Shown here: positions 26,301 to 41,590 of the stretch, one piece after another
How the letters are laid out: every line of letters starts with the position of its first letter
Numbering within the stretch: position 1 is the stretch's first letter
DNA from: Ectobius pallidus
Lineage: Eukaryota; Arthropoda; Insecta; Blattodea; Ectobiidae
Assembly (NCBI GenBank): GCA_964059195.1
Contig: CAXKWD010000009.1
Coordinates: 150,717,890-150,781,889, forward strand
DNA length: 64,000 bases
Direction of reading: 5' to 3'
Position numbers and translations under genes: made by a program
Notes under the pieces: generated by a model
Seen by the model: only the letters and a program-made list of their open reading frames with translations
Databases searched by the model: none
Told to the model about the DNA's origin: nothing

Positions 26301-29300
26301 GTAACATAGTTTAAATTAAACTAATTAAATCTTGAACCTTAAAGTGTTAGGGGGCGACTACCATCTTGTTAGCTCCGGACGCCAAGTAGGCCTAGTCTTG
26401 GTACGCCACTGTCACCGAACAAACGAGTCGGTTGACCTCGTCTTTTGCGATAGATGACAGGTGATGGCGCGCGGGGAACTTGAAGCTTCTCTTGACGTTT
26501 CAACCTTAAAACTGACGCACAATAAAACTCACGAAATGGACTCAATTTAGAATTGGAAGGGACTCACCATAGCAATATGGAGCCGTAGTATCCAGCTGCT
26601 CTGTATTGTCCTCCCCAGGAGAAACCCTCTTGTCCCAGACTGAAATACTCGGCCACTGTGAGGATGGGGAAAGGCAGGCCTCGAACCAAGGCCTCCCTGT
26701 AGCTCTCTCCCATCTCCCCGGAGCCCAACCACGAGAACCTCTCGTTGAAGTCGATGTCTTCCGTGACGTTGTCCTGAGGCATGGCTGCAAATGAAACCAG
26801 TGTTTTGTGATACTTTCCATCGTAACATTTACAAGACAAATAATTTCAGTTTGCTTGTGCTTAGAATAGTAATAAAAAAAAGTGTGCGTGGAACGCCACG
26901 CGACAGAAGTGAAACTTGTTTTTTTAATTTTTTTACTTTTTAATTTTTGATTATTGCATTTCAATTTTGGATTATTGCACTTTTTAATATTGGGTGATGG
27001 ATTTTTTAGTTTTGGATTTTTGTATTTTTTAATTTTGGATCTTTGAATATTTTAATTTTGGATTTTTTAAATTTTGGATCTTTGAATTTTTTATTTTTTG
27101 GATTATTTAAATTTTGGTTTTTTGTATTTGTAATTTTGGATTTTAATATTTTTAAATTTTGGATTTTTGGAATTTGAATTTTAAATTTTTTTAAATTTTG
27201 GATATTTGGATTTTTTAAATTTCGGATTTTTTAATTTTGGATGTTTTAAATTTTGTATCTATGAATTGTTATTATTTTTTATTTTTTAATTTTGGATTCT
27301 TTAAATTTTGTATCTATGAATTTTTTATTTGTTTATTTTTTATTTTTTGGATTATCGATTTTTTAAATTTTGGATGTTTAAATTTTTTCAATTTTAGATT
27401 TTTTTATTTTTTATTTTTTATTCCCCTTTGAGTATTTTATTTTGTCCTTTAAATCGTATAGCAGATGATTACTCCCAATCATTGAGTTGATTGTTTTCTG
27501 TGCAGTCCGTTCCGTCACACCTCATTAATTTCGTGACGATTTTTTAAAATGCTTGGAAAATTGTTATTTGCAAAAATGGAAGGAAAAATTAATGTAAATG
27601 ACTTTATGGAGAATATACTGACCTCTTAGGGTGATGTTGACGTGGCCCAGGCCTATGTGGGCTCCCAGCTCGGCTTCTATCTTCTCCCTGGAGAACGCCC
27701 TGTAGGAGCTCACTATCGTGGTGCTGGCCACATGCCACGCTGATCCGTACTTGGCCACTGCAACAATAACAAACATTTTATGTTTATTTCTCATACGAAT
27801 GAAACTGTGATAACTATGATAAGCAACTGGTTAAATTGTAATACTAAAAATCTGATGTGAAAGTCACATAACTTCCTCTGCCCAAATAAAAGTTAGGAGT
27901 ATTCACACACCCTTGAACAGAATCGCAAGACACAATTTTACGCTAATTATCCTATAAATATCTCTTCTTTCAATGATGCAACTAAAAGCGCAGGCTATAT
28001 AACAAACTTAAAAAAACAAACAAACAAGTGACTGCAGACGTTTATTGAACTTTCCGCCGTAAAGAATAATTTCCGAAATTTATCGAATATTTCCCTCAGA
28101 TACTTCTTTACTCTATGCATGGCCAACAATACATCTTTCTCACTTCACATTGTTATATAGAATAAGAGGCCGTGAAAGAGCGCGTATTCAGTTGTTCATC
28201 ACGCAAGACAAACTTTCTACAAACAGTGGGTGAACAGTGGGTGGCTTGTAACTACTCTTCAGAGAATTTTCCGAAAAAAAGTTTCAAATAAAAATTTTAT
28301 CTCTCAGTGAAAGGAACACATGTGCAAATTTTAAAGAAAATCGTTTGAGCCGTTTTCGAGAAAATCGCGAAAAACGAAAATTTCTTCATGTAAAGTCCCC
28401 TTAAAAATAAGAGAAAATAGTCGCCAATCTTATCCTCACATCTTCAGAAGGTACCTGACCCAAATACGAAATTTTGTTTTCATACGATTTTCCGTTTTGG
28501 AGCTAGAGTGTTCACAGACAGACATACAGACAGACAAAAAATAGTATTTTTGGATTCAGGGGGCCTTGAAACGTGTATATATGCTAAAAACTCAACTTCG
28601 AATTTTGGGGTCGAAAACAATACTTACTCTACCTATAGTACCTATGGTACGGGCAGAAGAAGTAAAAATTAAGGAAAGGCATATAGTGAAAAAAATAGCT
28701 AAAATGCAACATAAAAATGCATAAAAATAATGCAACATAAAAATCTCTTGTGAAAGTCACATAACTTCCTCTGCCCAAATAAAAGTTAGCATCTTAGTAT
28801 ATATAATAGGCCTAAGTATCCAGCCTGAAAATTAAAAAAAAAGTTTAACGGTAAAGTTGCCAGTATTCGCGTATTATCCTTGTACAGAAATGCAAAAGAC
28901 AATTTTACGCTAAGTATACGATAAATACCTTACAGCCTCTTCTTTGAATGTTGCGACTAAAAACGCAGGCTATGGACAAAACTAAAATACTCTGTGCCTG
29001 TGTGGTTGTCAGTGAACAGGCTAGCTCCAAAACGGAAAATCGTATGAAAACAAAATTTTGTATTTGGGTCAGGTACCTTCTCAAGATGTGACACGAATTT
29101 CTCTTATTTTTAAGGGGACTTTACATGAAGCATTTTAGTTTTTCGTTATTTTCTCGAAAACATGGGTTGCTTATGCTAAGAGCTAACACTTTTTGTTTGA
29201 AACATCTTTTCGAAAAAATTATCAGCCACCCACTGTGAATACGCGCTCTTTGCCATACGGCCTTGTAACGGAAAATCGTACGAAAACCAAATTTTGTATT

Positions 29301-30773
29301 TGAGTTAAGTAGGCTACCTGTGAACATGCAACATAACATTTCCCTAAGTAATATAAATGGTGCAAAATAAGTTGCACAAACTTTCTCGCATATACGATTT
29401 AAAAGTTAGCCCAGAAAAACGTAGGCCTATATGCCAGAAAGTAAAAATTACGACACAGAGAAAAGCACAAACGCCATATAGGAAACATAAATGTCAGTGC
29501 ATAGTCTATTATGCGTCCTAATCATTGGCCCAATCGCTTCTTGTATACAGGAATTAATTCCAATTAATATATTTTGTCTCCAAATAACAACATTTTCTCC
29601 TATCTTCATAAAAGAAATCTGAAAATTTATATTCTCTGTTCATAACTCGTAAATGAAGTCTCGCATCCTTTACGTGATAATGGCTTGCTATAATTAACAG
29701 ATTAACTTTTCTGTGCTAGGCTTAAACATGTTTTTGTAACATTTATTTTTGTAATCGATCTCTGAGCTAAGCTCCAGATCGTTTCATAATCAAAGCCTAA
29801 GTCCGCTGCAAAGTGACTATAAACGTTTATTGAACTTTCAGCTGTCAAGAATAATTTCCGAAATTAATCGAATATTCTCCTCAGACATTTCTTTACTCTA
29901 TGCATGGCCAACAATACATTATTAATTCGTTGATTTTAGAGAGCAATTATTTAATGGATGACAGGGTTATATTTAAACTAGCTTAAAAGGCCCGGCGTCG
30001 CCCGGGTTTTTTATTTTGTAATTGAAAAATAACTTATGAAGGGCTTTAGATTTTTAAATTCTAGGTGTTAATATAAGTGTTTATAATTTGAAATAAGAAG
30101 AACGACTTATTACACTCAAATTATTCCCTCAGAAAACGCTTGATAAAGCTTTTTATGGCTCATAGAGGATGTAGAATTTTGCATCCCATCGCTTGTACAG
30201 TACACAGCAAGCCTGGTAGGGGTTCAAATAAGAAGAAACAGAAATTCCGGTAACATAAAATTGTATTATCGTGGCAGAGAATTTTTATTTCTTACTCTCA
30301 TGTTACCATAAAACCGTTTTGGGGATGAAATTAAGAAGAAATGCAATATCACTTTCATACTTCTCTTCCCAAAACATATTACCTTACCTCGTATTGTTTT
30401 CTCTATTTCCAGGCTAGATAAAATTATTTGACTGCATTATTTTCGTGGATTTAATTCTTTAATATTTATTTATAACATTATTATATTGATAGCTTTTCTA
30501 AATTGTCAAAGTCACGTTTCATTTATTTCCAACCCCATCTGAGACCAGTGGCTACAATACACTGTTGTGATTTGGATTTGATAATTCTGTGTAAATAAAT
30601 GGTGCAAAAGTACGTTGCACAAACTTTCTCGCATATACGTGTTAAAGGCTAGCACAGATAAAAGTAAATTAAAGAAACAATTAAATTCTACTTATTACAT
30701 TTTCATAAAACTAACAAGTATCTAGAACGGAAAGCATCAGGGTCGGTCTTTATGTTCAATGCTTTTACCGTGA

Positions 30774-30812
<39 letters not shown>

Positions 30813-33800
30813 ATTAATAATAATAATAACAATAATGGCAGTAAAACTTCATATTATTAGTACTACTACTGCTACGGGAAAATTCAAATATAAGTGATTA
30901 AGTATTCTCAAAAACATATCATTTTTGGCATTTAAAATCAAAATTTTTCAAAATCCTTTCTTAGTGAGCACCTACATTACGAAACGAAGGTACTGTCAAA
31001 ATTCCAAGTCTCTACCTGTTATAGTTTAGGCTGTACGTTGATTCCTGTCAGTCAGTCAGTCAGTCAGTCAGGTCATTCATTCAGTCAGGACATAGCCTTT
31101 TGTAGATATAGAGATTTACAATATAAAACACTTTTATTTTGTTACTAAAGAAGTTAATGCTACCTGGACTCCCTCCGTGAAGAAATTTTCCTAACTGGCA
31201 TGCCCTTCAAATTGCCTCTAGCAAATAGATGCCATTTAAAATGAAATAATAAAGAAATATTTAATTCTTTATTGCTAGAACACAAACTGCGAAGGCCAAA
31301 ATGGTGCTTTATGAGATTGTGTGGGGGACAGGAAATTGTCTGTCCGTCTGTCTGTACGCGCGATAACTCAAATACGCTTTATCGGTTTTTCATGAAACTT
31401 GGTAGGCCTATACGCATTTATAACGCCTATTGATATTGGACCAAATCGGTTGACCGGTACCGGAGGAATGCTCAATTTAGTGCCTATTTCATGGTAATAT
31501 ATTAGAAAGAGTTTATCAAATGCAAATCAGTTCTCATGACAACATATTGTTTTACAGTGTTCATATACGGCTTTGGAAGTTGCAATATAGGTAGCTTTGT
31601 CAAATAACACTACCCACATATTCCTTTAGATATGCTTATCAAACTAGACCTTTGTTCTAAGCCCTGCTTAATGAATCGATCTGGAGCTTAACTAAGAAAT
31701 CGATTACAAAAATAACTTATTTCCTGCATATCATAATTGCAATTATCACTGATTAAACAAAAGCATTCTGGCACTTTGTTACATCAGTTTACCTTATTTT
31801 ATTTGCTTATAAAATTATAATACAGGAGCATAAAAAAACATATATAGAAATGAAAAATTGAAAATGTAACAATATAACGCTTTATTTTAAAATAACTGTA
31901 AAACATGTCAAAAATGACCACCTACAATACAAAAAATGACCAGCCTCATGAAAAGTATGGAATATGCAAAATAATCCCATAACAAATTGCCCCTATTTAA
32001 TTAATCAATTCATGACACAAATCCAACGCCACCTATAGGTGGCTATATAGCGATTAACAAGACCGTACTCAACTGTTAAATGAATTGAAGGTGGCGTTGC
32101 TTGGTTTTCCATAGCAACCGGGGGGGGGGGGGTGAAAGCATTGAATGAGTTGGACAAAACTCGCTACGCGGGTTTTCTTTTGGCTAGTGAACTCGAATCT
32201 GAGATCGTCTTTTCCCCACGTAATAGTATATTGCGATACAAGTGCCGTAAGCGGTGCATACGGATCGAGGAAAGAGTTTTCTCAATTTCCGAGATCCGTT
32301 ATGTACTTACGGCATGAGTATTGCATGCTATTTTTTGTACAATGATTATTTACATCAATTTAATTATATTAATTGAGATATTAGCTGAAAATATTATGAT
32401 TATGCACTATTGAAAATGGATGTTATATTTCAGAAAGTGATTGGCATGTGTTGGTTGTTATGGGGACCGAATATTTGTCCTGTTAAAGTCGCCACAAACT
32501 AGGGGGCCTTGGTTCCGGTCTTCCATAAAGGCTTGTATTATGATGGTTTTACTTACGGCACTTGTGCTTTTTGTAATTTTTACCGCACGGAGATTTCTTT
32601 TGTTTTCATAGCAACCAGATTGCATGCGGGAATGTCAAGTTACTATCCACGTAAGTACCACAATATAATTAAGAATAAAATTGTCATTGATGCGATATAT
32701 GTAAAAACTATTTAATTGTTAATTAGCGTTTCAATTATTTTTCTGTAAAATAAATTACTCAACTAAAAAATCGCGAGCACATGTTTCAGCGAAGGCGTGT
32801 GAAGCAATTAGTGCCGGAGAATGTTGAGAATGTTGCAGTAACAATGGAATGACTTCGTGACGCCCGGAATCAGCGACCGGAACGATCGCCTCTCCACTGC
32901 ACAAACAGAGACCAGCTGAGTCTCAAACAATACAAACGGTTCTCAACTAGAATTTGGCATCCATTATGTGCAGTGTTTACATCCTAAAACTAAACTAAAC
33001 TCCGCAGCGCTACATCCCTGGAGGGACTTGGCCTACCACCCGACCGCTGCGTCATCTCCCGTAGGCAGATGGCAGGATTGGGGGGCATGTGGTCAGCATG
33101 CCGACACCCACGGCCGTTATTGGTGGTTTTCATGACCGGAGCCGCTACTTCTCTATCAAGTAGCTCCTCAATTTGGAATCACGAGGCTGAGTGCACCCCT
33201 ACCAGACCTCCCTACCTCAGAAAAATCCAAGGAGGTACCGGGAATCGAACCCGGGCCGACGGATCTGTAGTCAGCGACGCTAACCACAAGAGACAAGACC
33301 ACGCCGGCGGACAGTGTTTACATCCTAACGTTCTTAAATGCTTGACTCCGGGTTCCGTAGGTCTGAAGTTTGTTGTGAACATCTACAACATATATCAGCA
33401 ATATGAATTCATAAACCTCATGGACATTACATGAGAATATTAAAGTAAAGTAAAGTAAAGTGTTCCCTATTACAGGCCATGGAGGCCTAGAGGGTTTCAG
33501 GAGGCTGAAGCTCCCAGATTTTTAGACATTCGGCACATGAAGGTGGTAAGGTTGTCAGCCTTACGCACCAGCCGCCTTCACCCCTAGGATTGCTCCTGGT
33601 ACTCATTTCTGTTAGAGGCTGAGTCGACCCCAGGGCCATAATGCCACCAGAAGGATTAGGCCAATTGAAAAACTTCAACGACCTCATCGGGAATCGAACC
33701 GGTTTGTAGCGCAGCGCCTCAACCACTATGCTATGGCGTACCCCCCCCCCCCTCACATATGAGAATATTATAGGAGAAAAATTCCTCAGACACTGGGATT

Positions 33801-36800
33801 TGAACCCTATAACTAGACCTGGGATTTTAAGGCAAATGCCTATTTTGTTGCTTATAAAATAACACGAAAATGTTTAAATATGTTGACATTTCATGATAAA
33901 TCACTTACATTTGTGGAGTTTTATAGTGCCCTAAAATGCCTATTTGGACCTTTGGAGCCTATTTTTACTCTTTTAGTGCATAAAATGCCTATTTTATACA
34001 TTAAAATAAAATTCAACTTCTGTAATTTTTACAATCTCATAATGGACATCCCTCAATGAAAAGCAGAACAGCAGAGGTGGGTTTTTCACAGAAACTTGAT
34101 TATTCCAAACAATTGTCGCTAAAGGACTGGCGGGGGAGGATTAAGGGGGAAGGACTACCGTCTCAACTCACCAGTGAAAGAACATCTGTTTAAGTGAATA
34201 TAGTTCGTGATACCTAATTTTGTAGTTACTTCTGTTAAGAATAGGTATACCACATTTCTTGCAGTAAAAAAAAAACCATGTTACTATTTAAGTGTGTATT
34301 GTAATATTTTAAAGTCTATTTTCTATCTATTTACACATTTTTAAAGCATATTTTAAGTGCCTATTTTCTCTTTTAAAAGCCTATTTACTTGTTTTAAAAC
34401 CTATTTTACGTGCCTAAAACTAATTTTTTTAGAGCCTAAAATCCCAGGTCAAACTATAACACAGCCCAACAAAAATAACTTTTTGTTTGGTGTCTCAGAT
34501 GTTTTACCAGTGTGCTTATTCAAAATATGTAAACAGTTTTTCTCTACCAGCTCAACTCTTATATAGATTTTATTCGTGAACTCTTAGTCTAGCGAAACAA
34601 AATCTTGATTGATAATATAGCCAGTGAAGGTTCTTGACCATACTTTGAACACGTAAGACGAAAACTAAAAGCTGGATTATTTTTTGGCCCTCAAATTGAC
34701 AGCTCATAAGTCATAAACGACCGTACAATATGTGATAATATCAATTTTTGAAAGACCCCATGTTATATTGTTATTGTAATGTTAATGTAATGTTAGTGTG
34801 TTGCTTTTTTCTTCGTGATTTAGAAGCTAAAAATTGTTACTGTTTTTTACTTATATCAAACGTAAAATGGAATAATATGCATACTGGTAATACCATATCT
34901 CAAAATCTAAAGCTGATAGGGCAAAACTAATGGCACATTTGGCATCAGCGACCTAAATATACCCAAGAAGAGGTATAAATTCTAAGGCACCAAAATGGCT
35001 GTTGGGCTGTGTAATATTCTCATGTAATGTCCAACAGAGACAAAATCTGTGGTTCGTGAATGCATATATATCCATCTTGAATGTTACTGTACAATAACAG
35101 TGGAAGCTTCACAGTACTGCATATGACATAACTTGTCTGTCTGTGAAGTAGACCTTTAAAGGCAGTCAGGGGAGGTTCCATCTGGCCCTGTGAAGTGAAC
35201 TCTGGCTTAGCTCAGTTGGTAGAGAGGCGGCACGGGTAGCTAGAGGTCCTGGGTTCAAATCCCAGTGTCAGAGGAATTTTTCTCCTATAATATTTTCATA
35301 TAACACCATATTTATCATGTGTTTTCTAAGCATATTTTTCTTAATTTGTAAAGAACCTAATGAAAGTCTGAAGATTTCATAAGACGAAATTATTTTTAAA
35401 AAATACTACAAGTGCTAGAGAAGAAATCCTGCAATATGTTGTTCATATACAGGGGTGACCAACTTGTTTACTTATGACGTGCTTTGACGTCACAAATGAA
35501 TAACATGTTGTTGATATTCTTAACAAGTCCTGAAGATGGGCATAGGTCATTCTGTTTCTTTGTGAAGCAATTCTTCAAAACTATCCAATATAGAATCATA
35601 AACAAACTATAAATGTTTTAAATTTTATTAATCGCTTTATTTGCGGGTGGTGGGCCACTTGAGGCCTATGGGCCGCCAGTTGGGCTCCTCTGTTGTAAAT
35701 GTTGTACAAGACAAACAACAAACGTACCATTTGTCCTAGTCCCCCCGGATTTGCTTTAATCTCCCTGGATTTACAATTTTACGCATCTTTCTCAAACCTT
35801 AAATAGAAAAATCATCTTTGTGATTTTAGTACCGTAGTTCTGTCAACAGAGCCTAGGTCCAAAAATTCTAACATCTTCTGTTCCTCAGTTAAAACGGTCG
35901 CTATCTTGATATAAAATTAAAAAATAAAAATCCTGACGCATACGTCGGTTTTAATTACTGCAAGGAACATTTTCACAAAATTGGAAGAAAACCGAGCAAG
36001 GATTTTGGTAGTGGATACGTATCAATCTCTATAAATATAAAAGGCTTTGTCCTGACTGACTGACAGGAATCAACGTAGAGCCTAAACTATAACAGGTAGG
36101 GACTTGGAATTTTGACAGTACCTTCGTTTCATAACGTAGGTGCTCATTAAGAAAGGATATTGAAAAATTTTGATTTTAAATGCCAAAAAATTATATGTTT
36201 TTGAGAATACTTAATCCCTTTTTACACAGAATTATCAAATCCAAATCACAGAACATATTGTTGCCACTGGTATCAGATGGGTTTAGAAAAAATGAAATGC
36301 AAGTTTGACAAATAAGAGAAGTTATCAATATAATTCATGTTATAAATAAATATCACAGAATGAAATCCCAAAAAATAATGAAGTCACATAACTTTCTCTA
36401 CCCTGGACATAGAGAAAACATAACGAGGTATGGAAATGTGTATATTATTATATCGCAGGTTTTTGGAGAGAGAAGTATGAAAGTGATATTACATTTCTGT
36501 TTAGTTTCATCACCAAAACAGTTTTATGGTAACATGAGAGTGAGAAATAAAATTTTCCGCCTCGATATTACAATTTTATGTTACAGGAATTTCTGTTTCT
36601 TCTTATTTGAACCTCTACCAGGCTACCTGTGCACTGTACAAGCGATGGGATGCAAAATTCCACATCTTCTGTGAGCCATAAAAAACTATATCAAGCGTTT
36701 TCTGAGGGAATAGTTTGAGTGTGATAAGTCATTCTTCCTCATTTCAAATTCTAAATACCTATAAAAGGACCTAGAATTTTAAAATGGAAACTCCTTCATA

Positions 36801-39800
36801 AGTTAATTTCCAATTACAAAATGAAAAACCCGGGCGACGCCGGGTCTTTTAAGCTAGTATAATATAGATAAAGCCTTCTGTGACATAGCCTAGGAGGCTT
36901 TGACAACAGCGTTAGAATTATTTCTATGTACGGAACAAATGAAATGCAACGTAGCTTCGTAATTATGTAATGTGGGGCCGTGGCTACTCTTATATCGGAA
37001 TTAGAAATACAAACAGCATTTAGAGGAGAACACAGAAGGGTTGGCAATGGAAAGGATAAATATAATTTGTCCATTGCTTACGTCTACCTGACTTACGTCT
37101 ATCATAATAATACCTCTACACTTTTGTGACTTTCCTACATCAAGTGCATATACGGATACCTAAACATTGTCGTTTAACATTTTTCGCATAAATTCTTTTT
37201 TAGTACACGCTTTCTAAAACAGCTGCTTATCGGACTGGTAACACGCCGAAAAGCTGCACTTTAAAGGACAAGTCCGCTAAAATTGCATAAAAGTGCATTC
37301 AAACTGCATTTAAAATGCAATTTTAGCGGCCTTGTCCTTTGAAGTCGTCATGGTAATCTATAAACAAAACCCAGATGGCATTGACCAGTCACACCAACTT
37401 TAACATGGATTTACGCATATAATTGGTCATAAAACAACAAATTTAAGCCAACACGTTTCTTTATGATAATCAGAAACTTTACCAGGATTTTTCGCAAAAC
37501 ACGGTAGCCCACTTCATCACATGACAACAAATATAAGCCAACAACTTTCCACATTTTGGTTCACTTGAAAAACATTCCTTACCATGGACGAACAGCATTT
37601 AAATGCCGTAATATATCCCTTCTCATAGCCTATTTCTGCCGTGAAGTTGCTGGTAGCAGCTCCAATTCAATGTTTCTGGCTTGGATTGAAATTTCCTCGG
37701 TATTATCATTTATATTTTCACAAGCTTTTCATAAATACTAGTTGGTATGCAATATTGTTTACAAACAAGGAACTCATATATATTATGCATCTACACTACC
37801 ACATTTGTTATTGCTACGTACGGTCATTGTTGTTTTATGATCTAGATGGCCATGACCAGATAACTTAAAGAAATGACTGACTGACTTTCATTATAATTAA
37901 TTATACGGTATTTTTGTTTTATTTCATATAATTTATAGACCTTTTACTAAAAAATATTGTATGCACCACGTACGCAAAAACTTTAGCGGACTCATCCAGT
38001 ATTTCAGCCTCGGCTTTCGCCTCGGCCACTATACTAGATTCGTCCACTAAAGCGTTATTTTGCGTACTTGATACATAAATAGCTATAATCGCTTAAAATG
38101 TTTACAAAGTGAGGGTAAAAAGGCTTTGAAGTCAGGTCACTGAGAAGCAAGAGAAAGTCATGAGTAGGGTATGTCAAATATTTATCCAGAACTCCATTCT
38201 CACAACTTAAACACTAATTGCACGCTTGTTATCCTATTCGGACCGTTTTTATTTTGCATACAAAGTCATATTTTGGTACTTTTTGTGATCTTGGTCATAT
38301 TTTGGCCATATTTGTAATTTAACGTCATATTTCAGTTATAAATTCGGTAAAGGAGCACCATTATACAGTGTATTCACTAAATGGTCGAGTTAAATTTGAA
38401 ATTTATTTAATTAATTTAATGTTTATGCCAAATTAATAGGTAACTTAAATTTTAAAATTAATGCAGTTGTTCATATTTTATAGGGACACGCAAGGTCTAC
38501 AAAATATTACGAGTATTTGGAGCTGATGAAGCGAGAAAACAGGAGAAATTTCCTTAAAACTATAAATCACCTGTAAAATTGTAAAAAGTTATTATCGGAT
38601 TGAATTCAGTGTCTTTAAACGTTTTAAATTGGAACATTTATTTTTTGAAAATACGTTCTTTTATTAGGTCATATGTAAGATTTTTGGGTCCTATTTCCAG
38701 TCATATTTTCCACCTTTTTAGGTCATAAACATCCGAGTGTATCACCCGTCATAACTCTGTGTCTTCTCTATAGCGTGCACTGGGATGCCAGATATTAAAT
38801 GTGAAAATGATGGTCAAAATCCCCAACATGAAAACAGTGTTTAAGCTCTCAAAGTCAATTCCAGGCACGAAAGATCATCAGAAGCTGTGCTAGTCTCAAG
38901 GCTTCCAGGTGCGTGAGACTCCCAGATTTTAGACATTCGGCGCGTGAAGGTGGTAAGGTTCTCAGCCGTACGCACCGGCCGCCTTTACCCCCAGGATTGC
39001 TCCTGGTTCTCATTTCTGTTGGAGGCTGAGTCCACCCCAGGGCCATAGTGCCACCAGAAGGATTAGGCCAGTTGAAAAACTACATCGTGGATCGATCCCG
39101 CGACCTTCCGGTTTGTAGCTACGGCGTACTCCCACATTGTGACTAGTCCATTCAGAAAATGGGAAGAATGTGGTTCGCCCATTTCATATGGTTTGGTGGC
39201 TACGTGTGAATGTTAAGGGGCTGTCCCTTGAATTTCCGGACATCTGGCAAGTCTTGTGGTTGGAACTGACTTAAAGTGTAATGTAATAATGCATTGAATA
39301 TTTAAGAAAACATCTTGAAAAGGCACAGGAGTCATCACACAGAGCAATGCATCCTATGAAACTGGGACACATTACTACAGACATAGGACTGTCGCATTCA
39401 CACAAATGACTGGGATCGAATTCGCTATCTTTGTGGTGATGAAGGTTAGTGTAGAGGAGAGAACTCAACACTCACTAAGGCAAGTTTGTGTGTGAATTGA
39501 GGGGCTTATTGGCTAACTACTCTACAGTGAATTTATTAGCGAAAATGTTCCAAACCTAAGTTTTAACTTTTGGTGTAAAGCACCTCGCGTACAAAATTAA
39601 GACAGAAACCTTACAGCCGTCTTATAGCAAATCTTGAAAACTATTCTTTTGTTCTTATAAACAAACGGATCAAGCAGAGCTGGCAAATAAAATCCAAGTG
39701 GTCGACGCTTTCTGCCAGTCTTCCCCTCAAAACCCACGAATGAAAGCTAAATTTAAAAATCCTTCTTCGAGGTGCATTCGTACCAATTTCAGATCTCTGC

Positions 39801-41554
39801 ATGCCGTAGATTTGTCTGGCCATGTTCACTGTAAAAACACATAAGTTCCCTGTTAGGTCTAGTGTTGATTTTCTTCCAGCTTGGGACTAATGGCCCATGC
39901 ACGTATGTTGTGTGGTTGTTGCAGATGCTCAGCAAGTAGGTCATGGACCAGCATCTCTTCCGGCTTCCTGCAGCCTCCAGCAAGGCCGGAGCTTCTTGAC
40001 ATGCGCATTTCGGTGAAAGGAGAATCAAGTAGGCCACGTACCCACAGCAAGTGCTGCCTGCCTCTTCGCATATGTTCAAGACTTGGCCCGCGTAAGAAAA
40101 CATTAATACTATACATAGGCTTGGAAATCTCATTAATGTCCTGAAAAAAGGGATTTTATGCGACTATAAAGATTTCTATAGAGACTAGCTATAAAGTATT
40201 TGTATCTCCGTGCGTGTCAATAAAGTATGTATGTGATCCAAAGCTAATCCCTCTCCCGACAGGTCGCGGCCCTGTAAGGCCCGGGCGGCTTGGGTCGCTT
40301 AAATGTCCCTAAAAGGGAGAGGTAAAACTCAGGTAAAGAAAGAAAGAGATCGATAATGGCAAAATGATGTCGTGGGTAGGAACCACGCGACTAAAGCCAT
40401 GTTGGATATCAATCACACTAGGGGAACTTGCCTCGTGACGTAAGAGGGGACAACCGGTCATCGAGAGCGTCATGGCCACTGCTTTTTGAATCTGTAATTC
40501 TGGTCATCCTATATCAAGTTGATACAGCGTGTTACCGTCGGCGTAAATTACAATAGTTAAGGTCAAATGAAATAGAAGATGTGATTTTTTGGTAGGGATA
40601 GAGCTGTAGAAATGATTATTGCAGAACTTTCTTCAACTTGAAGTGTGTGATTTTCAAAACAGAACCTCAGAAGAGAAGTTTGGAAGCACATGCCTTTGTG
40701 GACGTATGAAAAATAAATTTGACTTGCCTAATCTCCCAGATCATCTGACTTTTCTTTCAACAAATTGCATCGAACTCCATAATAGATATAAAAAATCACT
40801 CAAAAATATTGTCATTTGTGGAATTTTAGTGCACGAAACGTAGCTGCCATTTTGAAACGATAATTACCCGTAACTGTATTAGTTTTATTAATTTTGAAAA
40901 TATTATGCAATGGTAGAAGTTGTCAATAAAGAGTATGTCAGATCCAAGATTGTAGAGCAATTCATTGCTGAGGGAAAAAATAATGAAATTCACTTATTTC
41001 TCACTTATGAATTACATCGAAAGCGAAATGAACGTTTTGTAATTGTCTTACTATTTTTAATTGTTTATAACATTTACGCATGACGACTTGTCAGACATTG
41101 CCTCATTTACAATTTTAAAATACATCAAATTAAATCTACACTATTCTAAACGCGCCCTGAGAAGTGTGTATTAATCCGCCTAGAGGTGTGAAATTTTCAC
41201 CATACCTTCGCCATGGCCTGGGGAGTGTCCACCTCAGATTTCATCCTCATAGCACAGTCGGTTCGGTCGAAATTAATTTTAAATTTTGGTTAAGGTTATT
41301 TGTTGTGCTTCATGCCATTGTATAGACTGCATACAACGCACTTTTGATTGATTCCTCAGTCTTGTGCTTAATGATATATTTCTGCAAATTTATATGAAAC
41401 TTGGATTTATAGGCCTACATAGGCATTTATGATAGGCTATGGACGTGCAGCCTAAATCAAGCTCTCTCCGTATGTTACAATTTGTATTTTTTATTTACAA
41501 TAAATAAAAAAAATGCAGTATGTACTCGTTTCTCGTATGTTATATTATTATAAA

Positions 41555-41590
<36 letters not shown>

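Noticed and set aside
26606..26794. Plus-strand open frame
   Set aside because: It is antisense to DUOXA exon 4; the minus-strand exon has splice sites and family homology.
33487..33756. Open frame with recurring 'NWPNPSGG' and 'GSTQPLTEM' words, also at 38855 and 43090
   Set aside because: It is the translation of SINE family B, repeated in several places; not a protein family.
35530..35570. CTGAAGATGGGCATAGG as a further hammerhead
   Set aside because: There is no GAA plus palindromic stem III downstream and no stem II.
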